From NCBI GenBank assembly GCA_963818695.1, contig CAWFTG010000005.1, forward strand, positions 558,001-622,000: a DNA stretch of 64,000 nt. The letters are read 5' to 3'. The notes under the pieces are model-generated. The model was not told the DNA's origin and did no database searches. It was given only the letters and a program-made list of their open reading frames with translations. Positions 45,330 through 52,980 of the stretch are shown in pieces; within the stretch, counting starts at the first letter, position 1; every line of letters starts with the position of its first letter. A program made the position numbers and the translations under genes. The stretch is from AP-15 sp963818695. Its GTDB lineage: Bacteria > Pseudomonadota > Alphaproteobacteria > ATCC43930 > CGMCC-115725.

Positions 45330-46166
45330 TCATTGGGGGGCCTCCGAAGCGGCGTGCACGGCCAGCAAATCCTGGCGGTAGCGCACGACCATTTTTGAAT
45401 AGCTGTTGCTACCCGTGACCTTGTAATCGCGCACCGCATCCCAATGGCCGGCTCTGGCGAGGGCGAACAGCTGGTCGAAATGCTTCTGGTAATGGGGGTT
45501 CGCGGCCGAGGTCACGAGCGGCGCCTTCTCGGGAAGCCGGCCGGCGGCGATCGCCTCAGGGTCGATGGCATATCTCGACCGCGACGACTTTTGCGGCGCC
45601 GTCGCTGTGGCACGCCGGGACTGCGCGGCCGGCCGCGCATCGCGCTCCGCGTCGTAAGCCCGGATGTCGGCTTCCCGGAACATGCCGGAGCCGCCGCCGG
45701 GATATTCGGCGCGCCAATGATTGGGATCGAGGCGGCTTATAATCGTCGCCTCACGCCACGATTTGCGCTTGCGCACCATTACGCGGGTGCCGTGTGGCCA
45801 CTGGTTCGGGGCCGGCTCGCTCAATGCCGGGAAGGGCTCGGTGGCTACTGGCGCGGGCTGGGACGCGGCTTCAGCCGCTGACGTGGGCTGCGGTGCGGTC
45901 GCGGGCTCGGTGGCCGATGGCGCGGGTTGTGGCGTGGCCTCAGCCAGCGACGCAGCTGCAGGCTGCTCCGCTGAAGCGTCGGCAATCTCGGTTTCGACTT
46001 CATCAGTCATCGGCGCAGTCTTGGCGGTTTTCCAGACGATCTCAAACCCATCGTCACTGGACTTAATGCCGTAGTCGGTGGCCGGTGCGGTCCCCTTGCG
46101 GATCATTGTCCGGGCGGCACGCTCGGCGTTCTTGCGCAATGTGAACCTAGAAGCAGTGGTATCCAT
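45330..46166 (-). CDS. Hypothetical protein upstream of ku copy 3
   Basis: 278 residues. An N-terminal basic region (KNAERAARTMIRKGTAPATD) precedes an Ala/Pro/Glu-rich linker (about 65-118, with repeated QPAP and ATEP units). A tryptophan-containing beta region (WPHGTRVMVRKRKSWREATI, WRAEYPGGGSGMF) and a helical C-terminus (HFDQLFALARAGHWDAVRDY) follow. No signal or membrane segment. AGGAGAA precedes the start. It lies 80 bases upstream of ku copy 3 on the same strand, so a shared transcript is likely. The family is not recognised. Confidence 0.7.
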   Translation of the reverse strand: MDTTASRFTLRKNAERAARTMIRKGTAPATDYGIKSSDDGFEIVWKTAKTAPMTDEVETEIADASAEQPAAASLAEATPQPAPSATEPATAPQPTSAAEAASQPAPVATEPFPALSEPAPNQWPHGTRVMVRKRKSWREATIISRLDPNHWRAEYPGGGSGMFREADIRAYDAERDARPAAQSRRATATAPQKSSRSRYAIDPEAIAAGRLPEKAPLVTSAANPHYQKHFDQLFALARAGHWDAVRDYKVTGSNSYSKMVVRYRQDLLAVHAASEAPQ

Positions 46167-46514
46167 CGGGTTCTCCTATTGAAGACGACGACACACACGC
46201 TCCGTTCGGCCGCACAGTCCACGAGATTGCGCGGTTTAAGCCTGTGTCATTGCGTGGTTAATATCGGTGCACTATGTGACCGGGGGCCGTTTCGGGCAGT
46301 GAGGGATTTGCAGCAGCACGAGGTGATCTATCTGATCGTGCTTGGCTTTGCCACAGCCGGCAACGCGGCAATGATGTTCTTTTGCGAGCAAACCAGAAGG
46401 CATGTGCTAGCCTGCATTATGCGTGAGGATTGGCGGGTGTAGCGCAAGCCATTGATCAGGCGTAGGATTCGGTTGCTAAGCTGAATCTGCCGATCGTCGG
46501 AGGCGACACCCGCC
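46167..46514. other. Intergenic interval before the IS1380 transposase
   Basis: About 350 bases, probably including the left end of the insertion sequence. GGCGGGTGT at 46433 and ACACCCGCC at 46506 form inverted repeats around the putative promoter region. A plus-strand frame at 46179-46442 is not supported. Confidence 0.35.
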
Positions 46515-47640
46515 ATGGTTGATACTACGCCGTTTCTTCCCGGTCTGTCACCGGTTCAGGGTAAGGCCGTGGTCGCCCGTTTTGACGGCGGCCGGCTGTC
46601 CTCGGAGGGAGGATTGCTAGTGTTGCGCGAGGTCGAGCGCCGGCTGGGATTGGCCGATCGGCTGGCCGCTTGTCTCAAGGACCCGCGGGCACCGGAAAAG
46701 GTCGTGCACCGGTTGGCGCAGATCATCCGGTTTCGCATGCTGATGATTGCCGCCGGGTACGAGGACGGCAATGACGCGGCCACGCTGCGCCGCGATCCGA
46801 TGTTCAAGCTGGCGCTGGACCGATTGCCCTCGGATGAGGAGTTGTGCTCGCAGTCGACGATCTCGCGGCTGGAAAACCTGCCCGACAGGCGGGCGCTGCT
46901 GCGCCTCGGCCGGGCGCTGATCGAGCAGTACTGCGCCTCGTTCCGACGCGTGCCCAAGCGCATCGTCCTGGATATCGACGACACCTTCGACCGCGTGCAT
47001 GGCGGCCAGCAACTGCGCCTGTTCAACGCCTTTCACGACGATTACGGCTTCCAGCCGATTGTCGTCTTTGACGGCGAGGGGCGGTTCGTGACCGCGGTGT
47101 TGCGGCCGGGCAAGCGGCCAGGCGGGCACGAGATCCGCGCCTTTCTGCGCCGCCTCGTCGGCGCGATCCGCGCCAATTGGCCCAAGGTCGAGATCCTGCT
47201 GCGCGCGGACAGCCATTACGCCGGCCCGGAAGTCTTCGATTGGTGCCGCGAGAACCGGGTGGATTGGGTGCTGCGGCCTGGCCCCCAATGTGGTGCTCGC
47301 CGCCATGTCGAGCCACTGGAGAAAGCCACCGCCGAGCGCGTCAAGGCGGTGCCCGATCGCGGCAAGCTGCGGCGCTTTACGCAATTCTACGATGCCGCCC
47401 AGAGCTGGCGCCGGGTCGAGCGCATCATCGCGCGGGTCGAAGTGGGACCCGAGGGAAGCGATACCCGCTTCATCGTCACCAGCCTCGAAGGTGGTCGCGC
47501 CAAGCACCTCTATGAGCGGCTCTATTGCGCGCGCGGCCAGGCCGAGAACCATATCAAGGCGTGGAAAAACCACCTCGCCGCGGACCGCACCTCCTGCCAC
47601 GAGGCCGAGTGGAAGGGCCCAGTCGAAGGGGATGCTGCGT
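46515..47640 (+). mobile_element. IS1380-family transposase, 3' truncated
   Basis: DDE transposase of the IS1380 family: FDGGRLSSEGGLLVLREVER near the N-terminus, then catalytic-site regions VLDIDDTFDRVHGG, LRADSHYAGPEVFDW and YCARGQAENHIKAWKNHL. After LAADRTSCHEA (about 47605) the family sequence stops and an unrelated tail follows to the stop at 47768. About 60-80 C-terminal residues are therefore lost. The catalytic acidic residues are present, but the protein is unlikely to work. The right inverted repeat has been lost with the 3' end. Confidence 0.85.
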
Positions 47641-47652
47641 GCTCGAACGGGT

Positions 47653-47888
47653 CTAAGCCCAAAGCTCCTTCGAGGCGAGGCGGGCGCCTTCGGCAAGGCT
47701 GCGCAGTTTGGCCCAGGCGAGGTCGGCATGGACCCGGCCGCCGAGGCCGCAATCGGTGCCGGCGATGACGTTCTCGCGGCCGACGATCTGGGCATAGCGC
47801 AGGATGCGGTCGGAGACGAGTTGCGGGTGCTCGACGAGGTTGGTGGCGTGGCTGACCACACCCGGCATCAGCATCGAGCCGCGCGAGA
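47653..47888 (-). pseudogene. MetE-like methyltransferase, C-terminal remnant
   Basis: The minus strand reads PGVVSHATNLVEHPQLVSDR, then GRENVIAGTDCGLGGRVH and WAKLRSLAEGARLASKELWA. This is the C-terminus of cobalamin-independent methionine synthase-like proteins (the GTDCG cysteine is a zinc ligand in MetE). Upstream homology stops at about 47888, where a plus-strand dehalogenase fragment begins. Only about 75 residues remain. Confidence 0.72.
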
Positions 47889-48070
47889 TCCTGATGGTGG
47901 CGTGCCACAATTTCGACCTCGATGCGGCCCGCGGCGTCGGCTATCGCACCGCCTTTGTGCGCCGACCCGACGAGTGGGGACCCGCCGGCCCGCCCTATCC
48001 CGTACCCAACCCCGCGACCGATATTGTGGTCGGCGGGTTTGCGGAACTCGCCGACCACTTCGGCGCCTGA
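47889..48070 (+). pseudogene. Haloacid dehalogenase type II, C-terminal remnant
   Basis: The plus-strand frame reads ILMVACHNFDLDAARGVGYR, then TAFVRRPDEWGPAGPP and DIVVGGFAELADHFGA, with stop at 48070. This is the end of the L-2-haloacid dehalogenase (HAD) fold, including the conserved Asn-Asp region for metal binding. The nucleophile-containing N-terminus is gone; its place is taken by the MetE-like fragment in the opposite direction. Confidence 0.72.
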
Positions 48071-48120
48071 AAACCTTCGCGACGTCGGCGGGCCCGTCCA
48101 CTTCGAGGGACCGAAAGTTT

Positions 48121-48164
48121 GCTGACTCTCCGCTGGAGGAAGACGGATTCGAACTTCTGGTCCC
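48121..48164 (+). repeat. tRNA-Ser-like 3'-end repeat, copy a
   Basis: ACTCTCCGCTGGAGGAAG then GGATTCGAACTTCTGGTCCC. Read on the minus strand it resembles the T-arm (GGTTCGAATCC) and acceptor end of tRNA-Ser. It is preceded by GGACCGAAAGTTTG, also seen before copy d. When translated it gives the frequent spurious EEDGFELLVP/EGFEPSVP peptide. Other copies lie at 49264, 49516, 49626, 52371, 52469, 57861 and 60040. Confidence 0.6.
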
Positions 48165-48320
48165 ACCTTCAAAGAAGACAGCCGTACGCCGAGCTCGCGC
48201 CTCCGTTATTGGCGCCGATCTGCACCGGCGGCGATCGTTTTGATCCGCCGAGAACGATGACTTCGAGCTTCCGGCATTGCGAAGTAATGTCGCTCGTCGA
48301 GCCACGTGAGGAGGCCTGCG

Positions 48321-49160
48321 ATGGGAAAGCTGGGCGGAAAGACGGCACTGGTCACCGGTTCGACAGACGGGGTCGGCCGGCTCGTCGCGCGCAAGCTCGG
48401 GCAAGCCGGCGCGCGCGTGCTGGTGCATGGCCGCGATGCGGAGAGAAGCGCTCGCGTCGTCGCCGACGTCAGGGCCAACGGCGGCACGGCGGATTTCCTT
48501 GCGGCCGACCTCTCGGCACTCGCCGAGGTGCGTCGCCTCGCCGACGCGGTCCAGGCGACGGTGGATCGGCTCGACATCCTGATCAACAATGCTGGAATCG
48601 GCACCGCTGGCCCGCGTCAGACCAGCGCCGAGGGGTTCGAGTTGCGGTTTGCGGTCAATTACCTGGCCGGCTTTCTGCTCACGTCGCTGCTATTGCCGCT
48701 TATTAAGAGCAGTGCGCCAGCGCGGATCGTGAACGTCTCGTCTGCCGGACAACAGCCGATCGACTTCGGCGACGTAATGCTGACCCACGGCTACAGCGGG
48801 ACCCGAGCCTATTGTCAGAGCAAGCTCGCTCAAATCATGTTTACGATAGATCTCGGAGCTGCGCTCGAGGGTACCGGCGTCACGGTCACCAGCCTTCACC
48901 CCGCAACTTACATGGATACAAGCATGGTGCGGCGGGCTGGAGTGACGCCGTCAAGCACGGTCGAGGAAGGCGCGCGAGCGATCCTCAATCTCGCCACATC
49001 ACCGACGGTTGAGGGGCAGACCGGGCTCTATTTCAACGGGCTGCGTGAGGCAAAGGCGCAGACCCAAGCTTCTGACCCAGATGCGCGTCGGCGCCTCCAG
49101 GCGCTAAGTCTGGAGCTGACCGGCCTTTCCGCTGAGAGTGTGACTGCCGTGGAGCGATAG
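48321..49160 (+). CDS. SDR-family oxidoreductase
   Basis: A 279-residue short-chain dehydrogenase. Cofactor motif TGSTDGVG (12-19), LVHGRD after beta-2 (NADP-type), NNAG, the catalytic serine in VNVSSAG, and YCQSK as YxxxK. The C-terminal part (GVTVTSLHPATYMDTSMV) resembles retinol dehydrogenase/WW-domain-type SDRs. GAGGAGG precedes ATG 48321. It stands between two repeat-rich non-coding stretches. Substrate unknown. Confidence 0.9.
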   Translation: MGKLGGKTALVTGSTDGVGRLVARKLGQAGARVLVHGRDAERSARVVADVRANGGTADFLAADLSALAEVRRLADAVQATVDRLDILINNAGIGTAGPRQTSAEGFELRFAVNYLAGFLLTSLLLPLIKSSAPARIVNVSSAGQQPIDFGDVMLTHGYSGTRAYCQSKLAQIMFTIDLGAALEGTGVTVTSLHPATYMDTSMVRRAGVTPSSTVEEGARAILNLATSPTVEGQTGLYFNGLREAKAQTQASDPDARRRLQALSLELTGLSAESVTAVER

Positions 49161-49263
49161 CACTGTCGCGCGCCGGAATTATGCGAGGCGCGCGTCGAAA
49201 ACAAACCTGGCAGATATGCCCCGTCCTGGCGGCCAGCGTTAACACCGCTGAGCTCTCGTATTG

Positions 49264-49300
49264 AGGGACCAGAAGTTCGAATCCGGCTTCCTCCAGCAGC
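49264..49300 (-). repeat. tRNA-Ser-like 3'-end repeat, copy b
   Basis: Inverse orientation to copy a: GGGACCAGAAGTTCGAATCC then GGCTTCCTCCAGCAG. It matches copy a except for a few bases. Confidence 0.55.
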
Positions 49301-49515
49301 GATGTGATTCGCGGAACGTCGCGATAGAAGGCGCCGCCCAATTGTGCATACCCGGCATAGGCGCCGTTCAGCGTCATCTTGGTCATGTTGAGCGTGTGCC
49401 TGCTGTTCTTTCCCCCGTAGCGGAGGAGGAAAGCACGACGCCGGCTTTCATCCACGCCTCGCGCCGACGATCCGCTTCGCTCGGCAAGACGCCGATAGCC
49501 AAGTTCGCGATAGAT

Positions 49516-49556
49516 TCCCCGCAGGAGGGGAATGGATTCGAACTTCCAGTTCCCCG
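49516..49556 (+). repeat. tRNA-Ser-like 3'-end repeat, copy c
   Basis: CCCCGCAGGAGGGGAATGG then ATTCGAACTTCCAGTTCCCC. The flanks CCCCGCAGGAGGGG form their own small palindrome. Confidence 0.5.
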
Positions 49557-49625
49557 ACATTGTCGAGGGTTCTTTTTTCGGCCGCTCAGAGCAAGGCAGC
49601 GTAGCGGAACCGAAAGTTTGCAAAC

Positions 49626-49667
49626 TCGCCGCTGGAGGGAAGTGGATTCGAACCTTCGGTCCCTCTC
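49626..49667 (+). repeat. tRNA-Ser-like 3'-end repeat, copy d
   Basis: CGCCGCTGGAGGGAAGTGG then ATTCGAACCTTCGGTCCCTC. It is preceded by GGAACCGAAAGTTTGC, shared with copy a. Confidence 0.55.
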
Positions 49668-49911
49668 AGGGATTCAGCCTGGCGCGCAAACCGACGTCGG
49701 GCGTCAGAACGGCCGTTTCTCTACGGCGGGACCGGCGGTTCGAAGCCGTCCCCGCGGTGAGTCAGGTGCGAACCTGAATTCCGCTTCCTGACGCCGTGGT
49801 CCCCGCCGGAGCCCCTCGGCCCGCTTCTGGCGGATGCGGAGCTCGTGTCTCGGTCATATCCGGCGCGCCGGTTCCCCTGCGCGTTTTTCGCCTATAAGAT
49901 GCCGGCCATAA

Positions 49912-50895
49912 CTAGCGGCGCGGCGCTCGACGCGAGACTCGCCCGCCTGCTAGGAGGCGGCTGAATTCCGCGTGGTTCAATCGATCAGCAATTTCATCTC
50001 GATTGGCTTTAATCGCACGGCGACCGCGTGATGTGGCATGGAGCAATGGTGGGTCGGACCCCGCGCTCGCGGCGGAACCATAAAACCCTATGCTTTCCTT
50101 CACCTGATGTTCGGGAAATCGGTTCTCAAGTGTAAAGGCTGCACTGCCTTCCTCGAGATTGGCCTGATGGTCCCGCTGGATTTCGAAATTCTGCGACTTC
50201 TGGTCGGGTTCTCCATCTGAAGTCGCCACCGGCGGCATTGTTGCGCCGGAAGCGTGTTGCGCGGCGCTCGCCTCGTCGGCGATCGATAGAGGCTCAGCTA
50301 TCACCTGTTGCGACCCACTTGGCTCGGCTGGGGGTGCCTCGTCGATAGACGGCCCCACCGTTGAGCCGAGGGGCGCCTCAACCCCCGCGGTGCTGGTTTC
50401 GGCGGCGATCGACAGAGGCTGAGCGATCACCTGTTGCGACCCACTGAGCTCGGGCGGGGATGCCTCTTCGGTAGGCGGATCCCGCGTTGAGCCGTGAGGG
50501 GGCTCGACAGCGATGGCGCTCGTCTCTCCATGGGGGAGCGGCTTCAAAGCCGGTTCCACTGTGGTTCCCTCACCCAACGTGCCAGAGGGTGGCGGAATTA
50601 GTGTTGCGGGCGGCGAGTTGTTTGCTTCACTCGAGCTCGGCAATTTTGGCTGAACCGGGCCTGGCGCGGTATTGCTACCTGGGTAAAAAACGGCGGTGCC
50701 GATCGATACCTCTTCATTGGGATTGTTGCCGATGCGGGACCCTGTGAGCGTTTCTTTGCTGGTGCCCAGCAGTGAGAAGGAGGCGACGCTAAAGAGGACA
50801 ACGATTGCAGCGGCGACAAGCCCGACTGAAGCGAGATACACGAGTACACCCTCTGTGAGCCTCGCGTTGTCAATGCGATCGCTTAAAATGGACAT
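49912..50895 (-). CDS. Membrane-anchored proline/serine-rich hypothetical protein
   Basis: 327 residues: one membrane helix at about 17-45 (VLVYLASVGLVAAAIVVLFSVASF), then a long low-complexity region rich in Pro, Ser, Glu and Thr. Two adjacent imperfect repeats of about 50 residues contain SGSQQVIAQPLSIA and SGSQQVIAEPLSIA with GSTVGP/GSTRDP spacers. The C-terminus is basic (about 290-327). It is probably a bitopic protein with a periplasmic tail. No enzyme motif. The architecture resembles the next gene at 51254. Confidence 0.65.
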   Translation of the reverse strand: MSILSDRIDNARLTEGVLVYLASVGLVAAAIVVLFSVASFSLLGTSKETLTGSRIGNNPNEEVSIGTAVFYPGSNTAPGPVQPKLPSSSEANNSPPATLIPPPSGTLGEGTTVEPALKPLPHGETSAIAVEPPHGSTRDPPTEEASPPELSGSQQVIAQPLSIAAETSTAGVEAPLGSTVGPSIDEAPPAEPSGSQQVIAEPLSIADEASAAQHASGATMPPVATSDGEPDQKSQNFEIQRDHQANLEEGSAAFTLENRFPEHQVKESIGFYGSAASAGSDPPLLHATSRGRRAIKANRDEIADRLNHAEFSRLLAGGRVSRRAPRR

Positions 50896-51253
50896 CTCGC
50901 CAATTCTCGGATCACGATTGGGCGCAGCATTTCACTAACTAACCGGGTCAGTGTCACAAAGGTGGACCTTAGCTGGCCGCGGGGACGATGCAAATTATCA
51001 TGTAATTCTCGAATGGAAGTAAACGTGCGTGCTGGCAGAAACAAAGCACGCGACCCGGCCCCATAGCAAAATCCTTAAACCTAAGGGCCGGCCGAGGATC
51101 TTCGATCTCGGTTAGGGAGATGCCTAACCCAAGGGCTCACCCATGTCCCCATAAGCAGGGGTGCGCCTCACCGAGCGCTTACAACTCGGGGCACGGATGG
51201 TCCGAGATGGACCTCGATGACCTCGCCAACGTCTGGCGGTCAAGCCCGCCGGG
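50896..51253. other. Intergenic interval
   Basis: About 360 bases between two minus-strand genes. CATTTCACTAAC at 50927 recalls the tail of the palindromic repeat family, but the hairpin part is not there. Nothing else is seen. Confidence 0.35.
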
Positions 51254-52132
51254 TCAATTTCTCCCTTCCTTTGCTTCGAGCTTTTTCAGTCGACTGGCGA
51301 CTCCGGTGGCGCCGAGGTCGCGGGCATGACGATACCAGAGCACGGCCATATCCGGATCCCCGTGCAAACCGCGCGGATGGGAGGCGTCCAGGACGGGATC
51401 GAAAGTCTCCGCCAACCTCACCGCCGCCCGCGCCTCTCCTGCATCCGCGGCGCGCTCGTAAAGAAGACGGGCCGAGGCGACATCGCCCGTCGCGAACAGC
51501 CAATCGCCACGCGCCAGAAGCCCAGCGATCTCCGCGGCCGAAAGGGTCGGCACAGTCGGCTGGTTCCGCGGACCGGGCGACGCAGCAGTCGAAGTCGCTT
51601 CTACCGTGTTGGTAGGCATCGCTGCGACCTCAGATTTAGGCCAACCAGGTGGTGAGAGTAGGGGCTCAAAGGTTAGCTTTGCTTCCCACTCCGAGGCAGA
51701 TGGTGTCGGCGTCTGTCCGGCTAGCGTGGCAGTCTGCGCCGTGCCGGCGGCCGGGGGCATTATCGCCAGGCCTCGGATCAACGATGTAGCCTCGCTCACC
51801 TTTGCGGGAGCCTCCGTCGCGAGCGCACTTTTAGCGGTGGCCTTCTCACCCGCAGAATGCGTAAGCAAGAAAATGGCGGTGCTTGCAGCCGCTGCAACTA
51901 CGACGGACGCGAGACAGAGGCGGGAGGTCAACAGGAGCCGACCCCCCCGGGCAATACGCGGAGGATCGGGTCGGGGTCTCTGGCTCGTGGTCTCTTCGAC
52001 GCAGCGCAGGGTGTCATGCCGCATCCCAAACGCGACTGTCCAATCCAAGTGTTGGGCGGCGCGCTCGATTATGCTCGATGCCGCAAACCCCGGCTTGGCG
52101 TTCCGCTGCGGCGGCATCTCCGAGATCATCAC
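51254..52132 (-). CDS. Sel1/TPR-like repeat protein with membrane anchor
   Basis: 292 residues. A cytoplasmic N-terminus of about 70 residues precedes one membrane helix (about 70-92, LASVVVAAAASTAIFLL). An Ala/Pro/Thr-rich linker follows to about 190, then a Sel1-type helical repeat region at 195-285 (IAGLLARGDWLFATGDVASA, LLYERAADAGEARAAVRLAE, AVLWYRHARDLG). Such Sel1 tails mediate protein contacts in the cell envelope. Relatives with this tail are common in Bradyrhizobium-type genomes (recollection). A partner role with the protein at 49912 is inferred from architecture and proximity. Confidence 0.72.
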   Translation of the reverse strand: MMISEMPPQRNAKPGFAASSIIERAAQHLDWTVAFGMRHDTLRCVEETTSQRPRPDPPRIARGGRLLLTSRLCLASVVVAAAASTAIFLLTHSAGEKATAKSALATEAPAKVSEATSLIRGLAIMPPAAGTAQTATLAGQTPTPSASEWEAKLTFEPLLSPPGWPKSEVAAMPTNTVEATSTAASPGPRNQPTVPTLSAAEIAGLLARGDWLFATGDVASARLLYERAADAGEARAAVRLAETFDPVLDASHPRGLHGDPDMAVLWYRHARDLGATGVASRLKKLEAKEGRN

Positions 52133-52370
52133 CCCTGTCCCTCAAATATTCCTGAGAGAGGTTTGCGTTTCGCATGCGCCCTCGGTCGCCAGTCGCAGCC
52201 GGATCGGACCCACTCAGCACCGACCTATTGGTTACGGGAAAGGCTTCGAGGCCCGCCGTCAGTCAGCTTGCCACCACACATCGGCGGGATCAAGCGCATG
52301 CCGACGAAAAACGGGCCAAGGGACCGGCCTCGGCGAGCGATTCCATGGAGCCAAGTCAGGTTCGCACACG

Positions 52371-52412
52371 ACTCTCCGCTGAGAGAGAAGGATTCGAACC
52401 CTCGGTCCCGCG
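52371..52412 (+). repeat. tRNA-Ser-like 3'-end repeat, copy e
   Basis: ACTCTCCGCTGAGAGAGAAGG then ATTCGAACCCTCGGTCCCGC. It is the copy closest to a genuine tRNA-Ser 3' half. It is followed by a conserved downstream stretch that translates as RQRTLFETAPFELAFP. Confidence 0.58.
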
Positions 52413-52468
52413 CCAGAGAACGCTTTTCGAGACTGCCCCGTTTGAGCTCGCCTTCCCGATGGGTCGCG

Positions 52469-52503
52469 AGAGGGACCGCGGCTTCGAACCTCTATTCCTC
52501 CAC
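52469..52503 (+). repeat. tRNA-Ser-like 3'-end repeat, copy f (degenerate)
   Basis: GAGAGGGACCGCGGCTTCGAACC then TCTATTCCTCC; about 100 bases after copy e. It keeps the TTCGAACC core only. Confidence 0.4.
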
Positions 52504-52764
52504 CGCCGAGTATGGCTGAGGGAATTCTGAGGCGACCTTCAAGCTTTACGCCGATCGGCAGACCGCCGATTTTGCAATTGGTCCGAGGAAGCGAGATTGC
52601 GACGCTTGAGCCATCCGATGGATCCTCGCACGGTCCCTCTCTATATTCCGCGTGAGGATCGCGAGCTTGTCACCAACGCGCGGTGTATCGCGGACGTTGA
52701 CGACAAGGTTTAACAACCCCAAGGGGAACTGCTCGGAGCCGACTTAAGCAGTACAGTAAGCGAC

Positions 52765-52920
52765 CGTGCGGACGATGACATGGACCTGTTCGCCGCGATC
52801 CCTGCGCTTGCCGCTTTCGACCCATCAACGTACTCCTGCACCAGCATCCCGCGGCCCGCCGTTCAGGTAGTCCTCGACCGCCTTGCGCTGCGCCTCGATC
52901 CCAAGCACGGTCACAACCTT
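52765..52920 (-). pseudogene. Serine recombinase (resolvase domain) relic
   Basis: The minus strand reads VTVLGIEAQRKAVEDYLNGG, then in a shifted frame LVQEYV and in another VESGKRRDRGEQ. This is the early part of the resolvase N-terminal domain (EAQR-AVEDYLNGG...EVESGKR). At least two frameshifts and no catalytic serine region. It lies 60 bases upstream of the hydrolase gene. Confidence 0.55.
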
Positions 52921-52980
52921 CCAGCGGCCCTGCGGAGTTGCTAGGCTTTCGCCAATGGCGGGGTCTCTCGGGAGGACGCG

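Larger units (their letters stand above)
49161..49911. other. Repeat-rich non-coding stretch
   Basis: About 750 bases holding three copies of the tRNA-Ser-like repeat (49264-49300 on the minus strand, 49516-49556 and 49626-49667 on the plus strand) and a related GAGTCAGGTGCGAACC at 49757. Apparent open frames here owe their length to these repeats. Confidence 0.5.
52133..52980. other. Non-coding stretch with repeats and a recombinase relic
   Basis: About 850 bases containing tRNA-Ser-like repeats e and f, and a minus-strand serine recombinase relic at about 52770-52920. Apparent open frames at 52174-52530 are the spurious EREGFEPSVPRQ-type translations of the repeats. Confidence 0.45.

Noticed and set aside
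49033..49623. 196-codon minus-strand frame with EEAGFELLVPQ
   Set aside because: Built from two repeat copies and an antisense part of the SDR gene; no ribosome binding site.
52174..52530. Plus-strand frame with EREGFEPSVPRQ-type peptide
   Set aside because: Translation of the tRNA-Ser-like repeats; this peptide type is a well-known spurious call in alphaproteobacterial genomes.
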